In this document: one piece after another, positions 46,007 through 54,510 of the stretch | Layout of the letters: each line of letters opens with the position of its first letter | Numbering within the stretch: position 1 is the stretch's first letter | From: Elusimicrobiota bacterium | GTDB lineage: Bacteria > Elusimicrobiota > Elusimicrobia > UBA1565 > UBA9628 | Direction: 5' to 3' | Length of the DNA: 64,000 nt | NCBI GenBank assembly: GCA_016209035.1 | Contig: JACQWX010000074.1 | Location: 1-64,000 of the forward strand | Translations under genes and position numbers: made by a program | Notes under the pieces: model-generated | Database searches by the model: none | What the model was told of the DNA's origin: nothing | Seen by the model: the letters and a program-made list of their open reading frames with translations, nothing else

Positions 46007-46936
46007 TCAGGAGTAATAATCGGCTCGAGCTGACTGCCAGTCGCGGCAGTCAGCGCAGAGGCGGGGCAGATGGTCCCAATCGCGGCGCTGATGGATGTCC
46101 CGGAGGTCCTTGAGCTTGCCGTTCCAGACCTCTCTAAGGGACTTCTTGGTCACGTCTCCCGCGATGTGCTTGGCGTCGAGGTCCACGGCGCAGAGCACGG
46201 CCTTGCCCGTGTCGGTGATGGACAGGGTGCGCATGGCCCAATAGCATGGCCAGCGTTGGTCGTTTCCGAGCACGAGGTTCCGGGCCTCGATCTGGCCGGC
46301 CCAACTCACCTTGGGCCGGATCTTGACCGTGGCGCCGTGCTTCTTCCAGAACCGGATGAAGCCCTTCTTCTCTCGCGCGTTCTCAATCATCTCCACGAAC
46401 TGGACGAAGACCGCGGGACGGACGGACTTGAGCTCCTTCTTGAGCGCGAGCAGGCGGACCACGTTGTCGACCGTGCGGCGGTAATCCCCGCCCACGCGCA
46501 CTCGGGCGTAGGTCTCGGGGCTGAACGCGTCGATGCCGATGTAGAGGGCGTCCAGGCCCGAGGCGATCAGGCGCCGGGCCGCCGCAGCGTCCAGGAGGTT
46601 CGCGTTCGAGTTGAGGACCACGTCCCGCAGGCCCGCCTTCTTGGCGTAGGCGATCATGTCGAAGATGCTGGGCTTGGTGTTCTTGAGGATCAGGGCCTCG
46701 CCGAAGAACACGAGCCACACCCGGGCGCCCGGGTCCTCTCGGGCCACCTCGTCGATGATCTTGGTGAAGAGGCCCCAGGGCATGATGCCCTTCTTGCGGG
46801 TCATGCGGGAATGGACGCACATGGAGCACTTGAGGTTGCAGTGGCTCACCGTGTCGATGAGCACCACCTTGGGGAACTCGCCGGAGCTCGCCAGGCGCCC
46901 CCGTCGCTGCTGTTGAAGGAATACCTCCTCAGGCAT
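46007..46936 (-). CDS. Radical SAM/SPASM-like protein
   Basis: VVLIDTVSHCNLKCSMCVHSRMTRKKGIMPWGLF (CxxxCxxC); C-term VLCAVDLDAKHIAGDVTKKSLREVWNGKLKDLRD..LCADC. Confidence 0.85.
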   Translation of the reverse strand: MPEEVFLQQQRRGRLASSGEFPKVVLIDTVSHCNLKCSMCVHSRMTRKKGIMPWGLFTKIIDEVAREDPGARVWLVFFGEALILKNTKPSIFDMIAYAKKAGLRDVVLNSNANLLDAAAARRLIASGLDALYIGIDAFSPETYARVRVGGDYRRTVDNVVRLLALKKELKSVRPAVFVQFVEMIENAREKKGFIRFWKKHGATVKIRPKVSWAGQIEARNLVLGNDQRWPCYWAMRTLSITDTGKAVLCAVDLDAKHIAGDVTKKSLREVWNGKLKDLRDIHQRRDWDHLPRLCADCRDWQSARADYYS

Positions 46937-48065
46937 GGCGCGACACGACCCGCCGGACGGTCCGGACCACGGTCTCCGCCTCGCGGTCGCTCAGCTTCGG
47001 GTAGAGCGGCAGGGAGATGGTCTCGCTTCCGATCCTCTCGGCCACGGGGAAGGCCCCGGGCTTGAAGCCGAACCGGGTCCGGTAGTAGCGCAGGAGATGG
47101 ATGGGCCGGTAGTTCACCGCGACTCCGACCCCCGCCTCCTGGAGGGCGACGAGGACCTTGTCCCTCCGGGCTGGCCGGACCCTGATGGTGAAGAGGTGGC
47201 GGGCGTGCTCCGTGCAGGGAGCCGTGCGCATCAGCGTGAGCCCGGGGACGCCTTCGAGACCCCGCTCATACTCCTCGGCGATCCGCCGGCGCCTGCGGCA
47301 GCGGGCGCCGACGTCGTTCATCTGGCCCATGAGCAGAGCGGCCTGGATGTTGTCCATGTTGTACTTCCAACCCAGGATCGGCATGTCCCAATGGCGGTAG
47401 CGCTTGGTGTAGCGGTCCGCAGCCCCCTTGTCGATGCCATGGAGCCGGAGGTGCCGGAGCAGGTCCGCCTTCGGGGCGTCGTGGACCGAGATCGCCCCGC
47501 CTTCGCCGGAGGTGATGCTCTTGGTGGCGTAGAAGCTGAAAGCGGCCGCGTCGCCGAGCTGTCCCACCCGGATGCCGTCCCGGCGGCCTTCCAGGCAGTG
47601 GGCCGCGTCCTCGATGACGGCCAGCCCTCGTCGGCCGGCGATGCTCCGGATGCGGCGCATGTCGGCCAGGTGCCCGTAGAGGTGGACAGGCATGATCGCC
47701 TTGGTCCGGCGGGTGATCCTTCCTTCGATGAGCTCCGCGTCGATGTTGCCGGTCCCCTCCTCCGAGTCCACGAAGGCCGGGACCGCTCCCGCGTGCAGGA
47801 TGGCGTTGGAGGTGGCGCAGAAGCTCATGGCCGGGGTGATGACCTCGTCTCCCGGCCCGACGCCCCAAGCCTCGAGTCCGAGGTGCAGGGCCGCGGTGCA
47901 GCTGGTGAGGCCTACGACGTGCTCCGAGCCCAGATACCGGCGCATGCCGTCCTCGAAGGCCGCGACTTCCGCCCCGGTCGTGAGGAAGACCGAGCGCAGG
48001 ACCGCCGCCGCGCGGCGGATGTCCCGCTCGTCGATGTTATGCCTGAAAAACTCGATCTTTCTCAC
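46929..48065 (-). CDS. DegT/DnrJ/EryC1/StrS aminotransferase
   Basis: RRAAAVLRSVFLTTGAEVAAFEDGMRRYLGSEHVVGLTSCTAALHLGLEAWGVGPGDEVITPAMSFCATSNAILHAGAVPAFVD..FSFYATKSITSGEGGAI. GTG start. Confidence 0.9.
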   Translation of the reverse strand: MRKIEFFRHNIDERDIRRAAAVLRSVFLTTGAEVAAFEDGMRRYLGSEHVVGLTSCTAALHLGLEAWGVGPGDEVITPAMSFCATSNAILHAGAVPAFVDSEEGTGNIDAELIEGRITRRTKAIMPVHLYGHLADMRRIRSIAGRRGLAVIEDAAHCLEGRRDGIRVGQLGDAAAFSFYATKSITSGEGGAISVHDAPKADLLRHLRLHGIDKGAADRYTKRYRHWDMPILGWKYNMDNIQAALLMGQMNDVGARCRRRRRIAEEYERGLEGVPGLTLMRTAPCTEHARHLFTIRVRPARRDKVLVALQEAGVGVAVNYRPIHLLRYYRTRFGFKPGAFPVAERIGSETISLPLYPKLSDREAETVVRTVRRVVSRHA

Positions 48066-48073
48066 GAGGTGAA

Positions 48074-48085
48074 ATCATACAAAAT
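48074..48085 (-). promoter_or_regulatory. Putative promoter ATTTTGTATGAT, 8 nt from GTG start
   Basis: Minus strand ATTTTG-TATGAT-TTCACCTC-GTG. Confidence 0.55.
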
Positions 48086-48480
48086 TTCCGCGCGGCGCCC
48101 CCACGCCAGGTATCCTCGTATTGACCGCCTCGCTGGCCTTCTTGGCCAGCTCGGTGGCGATCTCCTGGATTGTGTTCCCGCCGGCCAGTCTTCCAGCCCG
48201 CCCGGGCCGGTCACCATGAAGGAAGGCGGGAATCTTCGAAGAAAGCAAGGCCTTTCTTCGACGGAGAGGCCAGGAAATTCGCCGAATTCGCAACGTGTTT
48301 GCACGTTCGGGCCGATACCGGGCAGAGCCGAATCCGGGGACCTCGACAGCTACCGCCGTCCCCGAGGTCCAATTCGTCTACCTTCGCGGCGGCTGGCGAC
48401 CCTCGCCATGGACAGGACTACCTTCTCAAGCGGCCGGAAGGCAAGGCGAATCCGTCGCCATGAACCGTCGCGGCGGCATT

Positions 48481-48489
48481 TGCTATTCT
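48481..48489 (+). promoter_or_regulatory. Putative extended -10 (TGCTATTCT)
   Basis: CATTTGCTATTCTTG 40 nt upstream of ATG at 48530. Confidence 0.4.
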
Positions 48490-48529
48490 TGAAAGGCGGC
48501 GGCAATGCCCTGCCCCGCCCCGAAAACCT

Positions 48530-48850
48530 ATGTCCATCGATATCGAGAAACTCAGCCTGGAGGAACTGCTGGACCTCAACAGGAGGATCGTCAGGCGCAT
48601 CGAATACCTCCACGGCTTGAAGACCCGGGCCCACCTCGACCGCTTCGAGGTCGGCGACCGCGTGAGCTTCCAGAGTGACGGCCGCGCCGTGGAGGGCTTG
48701 GTCGTCCGGGTCAACCGCAAGACCCTGAGCGTACGAACCGGGGATTCCCATTGGACCATCCCTCCCAAGTTCGTGACCAAGCTGCCCGGGCCCAAGGCCG
48801 AGCTGCCCCAGGATGTTCGGGACATCCTCAGGGGGGGTCCAGCTCAATGA
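48530..48850 (+). CDS. Small conserved hypothetical protein
   Basis: MSIDIEKLSLEELLDLNRRIVRRIEYLHGLKTRAHLDRFEVGDRVSFQSDGRAVEGLVVRVNRKTLSVRTGD; 4-bp overlap with the next CDS. Confidence 0.7.
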   Translation: MSIDIEKLSLEELLDLNRRIVRRIEYLHGLKTRAHLDRFEVGDRVSFQSDGRAVEGLVVRVNRKTLSVRTGDSHWTIPPKFVTKLPGPKAELPQDVRDILRGGPAQ

Positions 48851-50241
48851 CGGGTTCGCCCCGAGGGCTCCCGGCGTTCATCCGCAAGGGGGAGTCCGAG
48901 ACCCTGGAGTTCAAGAAGTCCTTCGGCCGGGAGGCCATTGAAGTCCTCTGCTCTTTCGCCAATACCTCGGGTGGAACCGTCCTTGTCGGGGTGAATGACA
49001 AGGGCGTTGCGACAGGCATCCCTGCCCCGCGCAAGGCGCTCAAGGACTGGTCCGACCAGATTGCCCAAGCCACGGGACTCCATCCTTCAATCGTGGGAAC
49101 ATCCATCAACGGCAGGCCCGTAGTCTGCATCAGGGTTCCCGGAAGCCGCATCAAGCCGGTCATGTTCCAGGGCCGGGCCTTCAAGCGCTCCGGCTCCACG
49201 ACGCGCCAGATGAGCATTGAGGAGATCACCCGCGCGGCCATGGATAACGTGGACGTCACTTGGGATGAGATTCCCGAGGTGCGGGCCAGCATGGCTGACA
49301 TCTCCGCGGCCAAGGTGAAGGCCTTCATCCGGATGGCGAACGAGAAAGGCCGACGGCCGATGCCAGCCAGGACTCCCACCGCTGAGCTTCTGCAAAAGCT
49401 CAAGCTGATCCGCCAGGGCCGGCCGACCCGCGCCGCGATCCTCCTGTTCGGCAAGGCCCCTCAGAGCTTCTATCGCCAGGCGCTGCTCAAGGTCGGACGC
49501 TTCAGGAGCGAAACGCTCATCGTGGACGACCGGGAGATCGAGGGTACCGTTTTCGAGCAGATAGAAGGGACGATGGGCTATTTCCGCGAGAAGCTGGACA
49601 CGCGCTTCGTGATGACGGGCAGGCCGCAACGCGATGTCGTTTGGGAGTATCCCTTGGAAGCCCTCCGTGAAGCCGTGACCAACGCCGTTTGCCACAGGGA
49701 TTACCTGAGCAATGCTCACGTCCAAGTCAGAGTTTATGACCGGGAATTGCTGGTCATGAATCCCGGGGGACTTCCGGCGGGTCTATCGGTCGAGGCACTC
49801 AAGCGCAGCCACCACTCGATTCCCAGGAACCGCCAGATTGCCGAGATGCTCTTCTACGCGGGGCTCATCGAGCAGTGGGGCAGTGGAATCGAGAAGATGA
49901 TGGGCGAGTGCTCTGCGGCCGGGATGCCGGAGCCCCTCTTCGAGTCCGACATGGCCTTTAAGCTCACTTTCAAGAAGGCGGCCCAAGAAGCGCCTGGCGC
50001 ATCGCATGGGACCTCCCATGAGACCTCCCATGAGCGTCCCATGAGCTCGACGGAGGAAAGAGTGCTGTCCTTCTGCAAGAGACCGCGTTCAAGGGAGGAG
50101 ATCGCCGTAGAGCTCAGACTCAGCCCTGAATATGTCCGCAGACACGTCTTGCCCGGGCTGATTCGTGCCGGGAAGCTGGAGCATACCATCCCTGGAAAGC
50201 CGCAAAGCAGGAAGCAGCGATACTTGGCGAAGCCAACCTGA
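48847..50241 (+). CDS. AlbA_2/Schlafen-type DNA-binding, ATP-binding regulator with C-terminal wHTH (second copy)
   Basis: GESETLEFKKSFGREAIEVLCSFANTSGGTVLVGVNDKGVATGI..LREAVTNAVCHRDYLSNAHVQVRVYDRELLVMNPGGLPAGLSVEAL..EQWGSGIEKM; C-term FCKRPRSREEIAVELRLSPEYVRRHVLPGLIRAGKLEHTIPGKPQSRKQRY. Confidence 0.85.
   Translation: MTGSPRGLPAFIRKGESETLEFKKSFGREAIEVLCSFANTSGGTVLVGVNDKGVATGIPAPRKALKDWSDQIAQATGLHPSIVGTSINGRPVVCIRVPGSRIKPVMFQGRAFKRSGSTTRQMSIEEITRAAMDNVDVTWDEIPEVRASMADISAAKVKAFIRMANEKGRRPMPARTPTAELLQKLKLIRQGRPTRAAILLFGKAPQSFYRQALLKVGRFRSETLIVDDREIEGTVFEQIEGTMGYFREKLDTRFVMTGRPQRDVVWEYPLEALREAVTNAVCHRDYLSNAHVQVRVYDRELLVMNPGGLPAGLSVEALKRSHHSIPRNRQIAEMLFYAGLIEQWGSGIEKMMGECSAAGMPEPLFESDMAFKLTFKKAAQEAPGASHGTSHETSHERPMSSTEERVLSFCKRPRSREEIAVELRLSPEYVRRHVLPGLIRAGKLEHTIPGKPQSRKQRYLAKPT
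50011..50045. repeat. Short tandem repeat (ACCTCCCATGAG x2 + CGTCCCATGAG) in linker of regulator CDS
   Basis: Encodes ..SHGTSHETSHERPM..; units read directly at 50011, 50023, 50035. Confidence 0.8.
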
Positions 50242-50342
50242 GCCAGAGTGCGGTGGGCGGATAGACCCCGCCTCAACATCGCCGGGTCTCTCACCTTGCG
50301 CCAAGGTTCGGCCGGAGTCGCCGGCCGGAGCGGGCGAAGAAC

Positions 50343-50358
50343 GGGCATATGATATAAT
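50343..50358 (+). promoter_or_regulatory. Putative extended -10 promoter GGGCATATGATATAAT
   Basis: Identical 16-mer to 4887-4902; TGATATAAT 57 nt before ATG 50416. Confidence 0.6.
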
Positions 50359-50415
50359 TCTCCGCGCGTTTCGGCGGCATGCCCGATGGAGACCGCCTCA
50401 AGGGGTGGAGAAAGA

Positions 50416-52425
50416 ATGACGATAAGGCCCCCTAGCATCGGCTTGTGGTCGGGGGTGGCGGTCTTCCTCTCCCTCAAGGGTCTTTTCCTCCTTGCCTTCA
50501 CCTTCGCTTCGGGGGCTCCGCGCCTCGGAGACGACGCTCTCATCTACCTTTGGCAGGGCCGAATTCTCGGATCTCGTTCTGTCGCGGCCTCTCCCGCCGT
50601 GAGGGACATCCGCGATTTGAGCCATCTCGATGAAGGTGCGCCGTCCAAGCTGATGATACCCCGCGTAGCCCTGCATATGCAGACGACCGGCTCGGGGATG
50701 CCTTTCTCCATCCACGCATGGCTCATTCGAGGGCTGCTGGCCACGGGTCTTCCTGCGAAGTGGGTTTTTTTCGCTACAGAGGCCGTCATCGCCGCTCTTC
50801 TGGCCGTCGGCATCGGAGCTCTTGTCAAAGTCCTCTTTGGCGGAGAGGCCGCGGGTTGGGCTTTGATGATTCTGAGCGTCGCAATCTTGCCCCAGCACGG
50901 ACTACAGCAACTGGTGCCGAGTGTCATGGCCCTGGCCTTGGCGCTCATCCTATGGTCGTGCATCCTAGCGGACGCCGGCGGTTGGCCGGGGACGTTCCTG
51001 CTGGCCTTGGCATTGGCGGGAATCCATCCAATCGCCCAGCCGTATCTCCTGGCTGCTTTGGCGCTGGCTGCGGCGGCATCTTTGGCGGAATGCGGCTTTT
51101 CTCTTCGGAGGCTGCGCATCATCGGGCTGATTGCCCTTGCCCTCGTGGCCTCATTCTTGGTGCAGCGACCCCATCTGCCGCATTTCCTGCCGAAAGGGAT
51201 GATTTCGGAGATCTATGGGAGCGCAGGTTTCGGCAGCATCTCAGTCAATCTGCCGGGGGCGGGACAGGCCTTGTTGGAGGCGGCCAGAGACAATAGGCTG
51301 ACGGTGGGGCTGGGCCTGGGCGGCGTCATCTTCTTTGGCCGGGGTCTGTTGTCGACATGGCGGGTCTGTTCCGTCCTTCTGGTTTGCGCGGCCATGTTGG
51401 CTGGCTCCCTTCTGCATCATGCCCCGGGCCTCGAGGGGGTGCTTTTCGTCCGCATGCTGGTCCCTTGCGGCATTCTGGCGGCGGGTTGGGCCGGGCTTTT
51501 CTGTGCGCGCGTGATCTCGCGCAGCCCCGTCTGGATGGGATGGGTGCTGCTGGGCTTGTTCCTGACCTTCCCCGTCTACAAAGGGGCGCGACGGTACGAG
51601 GCGTACATGTACACTCAGCTCAACAAGTTCTCCGTCATCGATTCCCGCGCCCTGCGCAGGCAGATCGAGGATGTCCCGGAGGGGGCCTCGGTGCTCTACC
51701 TCGACCATCCGACGCTCATGATGGCGTGCCTGCTGGAGGGGGCCTGGCGCTTGCCCGCCGTGCCGTGGGCCATGATCAAGGGCTCCGGGCTCATGAGCTC
51801 CGTTCTGCGTGACCGGCGGCCGGACCTGATCGTGGCGTATCCCTACCGCTGGCTCAACTCGCTCGCGCTGATAGGCCGCAATGAACTGATCCAGCGGCGT
51901 CACGGGTTCTACATGAAGGATTTCTCCGGGATCGCCGTCGAAGGGCCTGCGCTCAAGGGTCGGCCGGCGGCCATCCTGGTGGACAACCCCGGGTCTGATT
52001 TCGTCTTGGCGGTCTCCGCTCCCGCCGGCTGCGCCGCCCTCCGGGTCCCTGCGGTGTTCTCTGGTTGGGTCTCCATCCCGCCGGCCTGTTCCGTCAAGGG
52101 CCGGGTCAGCTTCGATCTCCCGGATCGCCGCGCTTGGATACTGGGGGTCTCAGTGGATGCCCCCCGGAACCACGTGCGCTGGCCTTGGGGTCCGGAACGG
52201 ACCGTGGTCACGGCCCGCTTCAGGAGCCCGTTCGGGATGCGCTCCGTCGAGCCTGGCTGGGAGGTCTCGCCGGAGAGCCTGTCGTTCGACTTCTCCTGGG
52301 GGTCGCTGTTCTCTTACGACGGAGCGGCGGACGCGCTGCCGCTCCTGCGCCGGCCGTTCGAGATCCTCGGAGATGACAGCGGGCTGGTCTTCATCAGGAC
52401 TGCCCGCCCGGCCGGGAAAGGCTGA
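50416..52425 (+). CDS. Large multi-pass membrane protein, probable GT-C (paralog of 5008..6993)
   Basis: End-to-end similarity to 5008..6993 (e.g. LYLDHPTLMMACLLEGAWRLPAVPWAMIKGSG vs LYLDHPSVMIACLLEGAWRLPAMSWAMIKGSG). ORF-track start 50386 trimmed to the aligned ATG. Confidence 0.7.
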   Translation: MTIRPPSIGLWSGVAVFLSLKGLFLLAFTFASGAPRLGDDALIYLWQGRILGSRSVAASPAVRDIRDLSHLDEGAPSKLMIPRVALHMQTTGSGMPFSIHAWLIRGLLATGLPAKWVFFATEAVIAALLAVGIGALVKVLFGGEAAGWALMILSVAILPQHGLQQLVPSVMALALALILWSCILADAGGWPGTFLLALALAGIHPIAQPYLLAALALAAAASLAECGFSLRRLRIIGLIALALVASFLVQRPHLPHFLPKGMISEIYGSAGFGSISVNLPGAGQALLEAARDNRLTVGLGLGGVIFFGRGLLSTWRVCSVLLVCAAMLAGSLLHHAPGLEGVLFVRMLVPCGILAAGWAGLFCARVISRSPVWMGWVLLGLFLTFPVYKGARRYEAYMYTQLNKFSVIDSRALRRQIEDVPEGASVLYLDHPTLMMACLLEGAWRLPAVPWAMIKGSGLMSSVLRDRRPDLIVAYPYRWLNSLALIGRNELIQRRHGFYMKDFSGIAVEGPALKGRPAAILVDNPGSDFVLAVSAPAGCAALRVPAVFSGWVSIPPACSVKGRVSFDLPDRRAWILGVSVDAPRNHVRWPWGPERTVVTARFRSPFGMRSVEPGWEVSPESLSFDFSWGSLFSYDGAADALPLLRRPFEILGDDSGLVFIRTARPAGKG

Positions 52426-52427
52426 CC

Positions 52428-54482
52428 ATGCCCGCAGGGAATCCTGCTGACGATGCGGCTCGCCCCGCGCCCGCCGGCCGCCCGCGCGCGGCCCTGTTCC
52501 TGGCGCTGGCATCGCTGTGGCTTTGCCTGGAGTACTTCATCCTCGGGCCCTTCTCCTACGTCCAGACCCTCGAGACCGGCGATTCCTACATCCCGCGGCA
52601 TCTGGCCGTGGCGTCGGGGAGCTTCGTCCCCAGGACCAGCCTCTGGCTCCCCTGGCTGGCGTGCGGGACCGACCGCCTTTCCATCGACTTCTCGTTCTTC
52701 CACGCGTCCTCGCTCCTGTTCGGGCTCCTGCCCGGGTGGCTGGCCTACCAAGCCGTCATCGTCCTGCAGATATTCCTCTGCGCCTACTTCACCTACAGGC
52801 TCGCGCGGGACCGTCTTGGGATCGGCGAACTCCCCGCGGTCTTCGCCGGCATCGCCGCCGGGTTCTTCATCGATTCGCCGGTCATCTACCAATCGGGGTT
52901 CTCGCTCCTGCCGCTCATGCTCTGGTCCCTGGAGAAGATCCACGAGCGGCGCGGGGGGGCCGCCTGGGGCCTGGCCCTCGGGCTCGGCCTGCTCAACGCT
53001 TCGTGTTCGTCCATCGTGTACTCCCTGCCGTTCACCCTGGTGGCCGGCGCCGTGTGGTTCTCCGTGGTGCGCCGCAGCGCGAGCCCGCGCTTCTGGGCGC
53101 TCTTCCTCGTCTTCTGCCTGGTCTCGACCCTGCCGCATCTGCGCTCGGCCTGGGCCGCGGCGCTCAACTCGGACTTCTCCCATCGCGTGAGCTGGGCGTC
53201 CCAAGCATTGCCCGTTTCCGGATGGATGGACCTCGCGGGGAGTCTCCTGCGGCAGCACGGCCCTCTCCTTGCCCTCGCCGCGGCCGGGCTGGCCTTCGGC
53301 AGGCGGGATGACCGTGTCCTGTGGGGCCTTCTGGCCGGGCTTCTGGCGAACGTCGCGTGCGCGCTGGGCTTGGACGGGCTCAGGGCCTCCTTTGCCGGCC
53401 ATCTCGGATTCCTCAAGGGGTTCCAGTTCGCCAGGCTCCACATGCTGTCCACCTTGTTCGCAGTCCTCTGCGCGGCGCGGGGGCTCGATCTGCTGAGCGC
53501 GCGGGGCAGGGTCTTCCGGGCCGCCATGCTGGTCCTGGCCTGCCTCTCCTTGCCGGGCAAGGCGACGAGGCTCGCGGAGTGGTATTTCCAGGGAGGGTAC
53601 ACGGCGAACTACGGCAGCCCGGTCCTCAAGGAGCTGGCGAGCCGCCGGGAGGAGCCTTTCCGCGTCGCGTCCTTCACGCACGGGCTGCACCCGGGCTACG
53701 CCAACGCCTACGGCCTGGAAACGGTCGACGGCTACGTCGGCATCTACCCGAAAGCCTATCAGCGGTATTGGTCGAAGGTGATCGAGCCGCTGACGGCCCA
53801 GGACCGGAGGTTCGACGAGTACTTCAACGCTTGGGGCAACAGGATCTACCTCTTCTTCGAGAGCGTGGACATGTTCCGCGAGGGGATCGAGTTCTCGCGA
53901 TACTATCGGCTGCCTCTGTTGTCGCTGGCCAACGCCAGGTACGTCATCTCGCGGCATCCCCTGCTCGACAAGGACCTGGTCCCGGTCGCCCCGGTCCCGC
54001 CGTGGCCGTGGAACGACCGGAAAGAGCGCGTTCTCTTGAGGCTCAAGGAGAACTTCACCGGGAAGACCCATCTCTTCGTCTACGAGAACAAGACCGCGCT
54101 TCCCCGGGCCTTCCTCGTCGGCCAGGCCCGCTTCTTCCCGGAGGGCGAGGACCTGATGAAGGCCCTCTCCTCCGCGGACGGCCGGACGCTGCGGGACACC
54201 GTGTTCCTCGATGACCGCTTCTTAGGGGCGGTCGGACGCGGCCCGTTCTCCCGGGGCGCGGTTTCCTTCGTCGAATATCGGGCCGACCGCATCACGCTCC
54301 GGTTGGCCGCGGCCGGCCCGGCCCTGCTCGTCGTTTCCAACAACTACAGTCCGTTCTGGACCTGCGAGGTGGACGGGGCATCCAAGACCATCATGCCGGC
54401 CGACGGCGCCTTCTGGGCGGTCCGCGTCGAGGCTCCGGCCGGTCAGGTCGTGTTCCGCTACAGCCCGCCTTACCGGCTGTGA
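52428..54482 (+). CDS. YfhO-like large membrane protein (paralog of 38849..40918)
   Basis: FILGPFSYVQTLETGDSYIPRHLAV..WLPWLACGTDRLSID..LLPGWLAYQAVIVLQIFLCAYFTYRLARD..PALLVVSNNYSPFWTCEVDGASKTIMPADGAFWAV..FRYSPPYRL. Confidence 0.75.
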   Translation: MPAGNPADDAARPAPAGRPRAALFLALASLWLCLEYFILGPFSYVQTLETGDSYIPRHLAVASGSFVPRTSLWLPWLACGTDRLSIDFSFFHASSLLFGLLPGWLAYQAVIVLQIFLCAYFTYRLARDRLGIGELPAVFAGIAAGFFIDSPVIYQSGFSLLPLMLWSLEKIHERRGGAAWGLALGLGLLNASCSSIVYSLPFTLVAGAVWFSVVRRSASPRFWALFLVFCLVSTLPHLRSAWAAALNSDFSHRVSWASQALPVSGWMDLAGSLLRQHGPLLALAAAGLAFGRRDDRVLWGLLAGLLANVACALGLDGLRASFAGHLGFLKGFQFARLHMLSTLFAVLCAARGLDLLSARGRVFRAAMLVLACLSLPGKATRLAEWYFQGGYTANYGSPVLKELASRREEPFRVASFTHGLHPGYANAYGLETVDGYVGIYPKAYQRYWSKVIEPLTAQDRRFDEYFNAWGNRIYLFFESVDMFREGIEFSRYYRLPLLSLANARYVISRHPLLDKDLVPVAPVPPWPWNDRKERVLLRLKENFTGKTHLFVYENKTALPRAFLVGQARFFPEGEDLMKALSSADGRTLRDTVFLDDRFLGAVGRGPFSRGAVSFVEYRADRITLRLAAAGPALLVVSNNYSPFWTCEVDGASKTIMPADGAFWAVRVEAPAGQVVFRYSPPYRL

Positions 54483-54485
54483 GGG

Positions 54486-54497
54486 ATTTTGTAGAAT
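54486..54497 (+). promoter_or_regulatory. Putative promoter ATTTTGTAGAAT, 13 nt from ATG
   Basis: ATTTTG-TAGAAT-CTCGACCACGGAC-ATG. Confidence 0.5.
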
Positions 54498-54510
54498 CTC
54501 GACCACGGAC

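Noticed and set aside
46935-48620. 561-aa plus-strand ORF spanning DegT and the intergenic region
   Set aside because: Crosses the divergent promoter region and is antisense to a clear aminotransferase.
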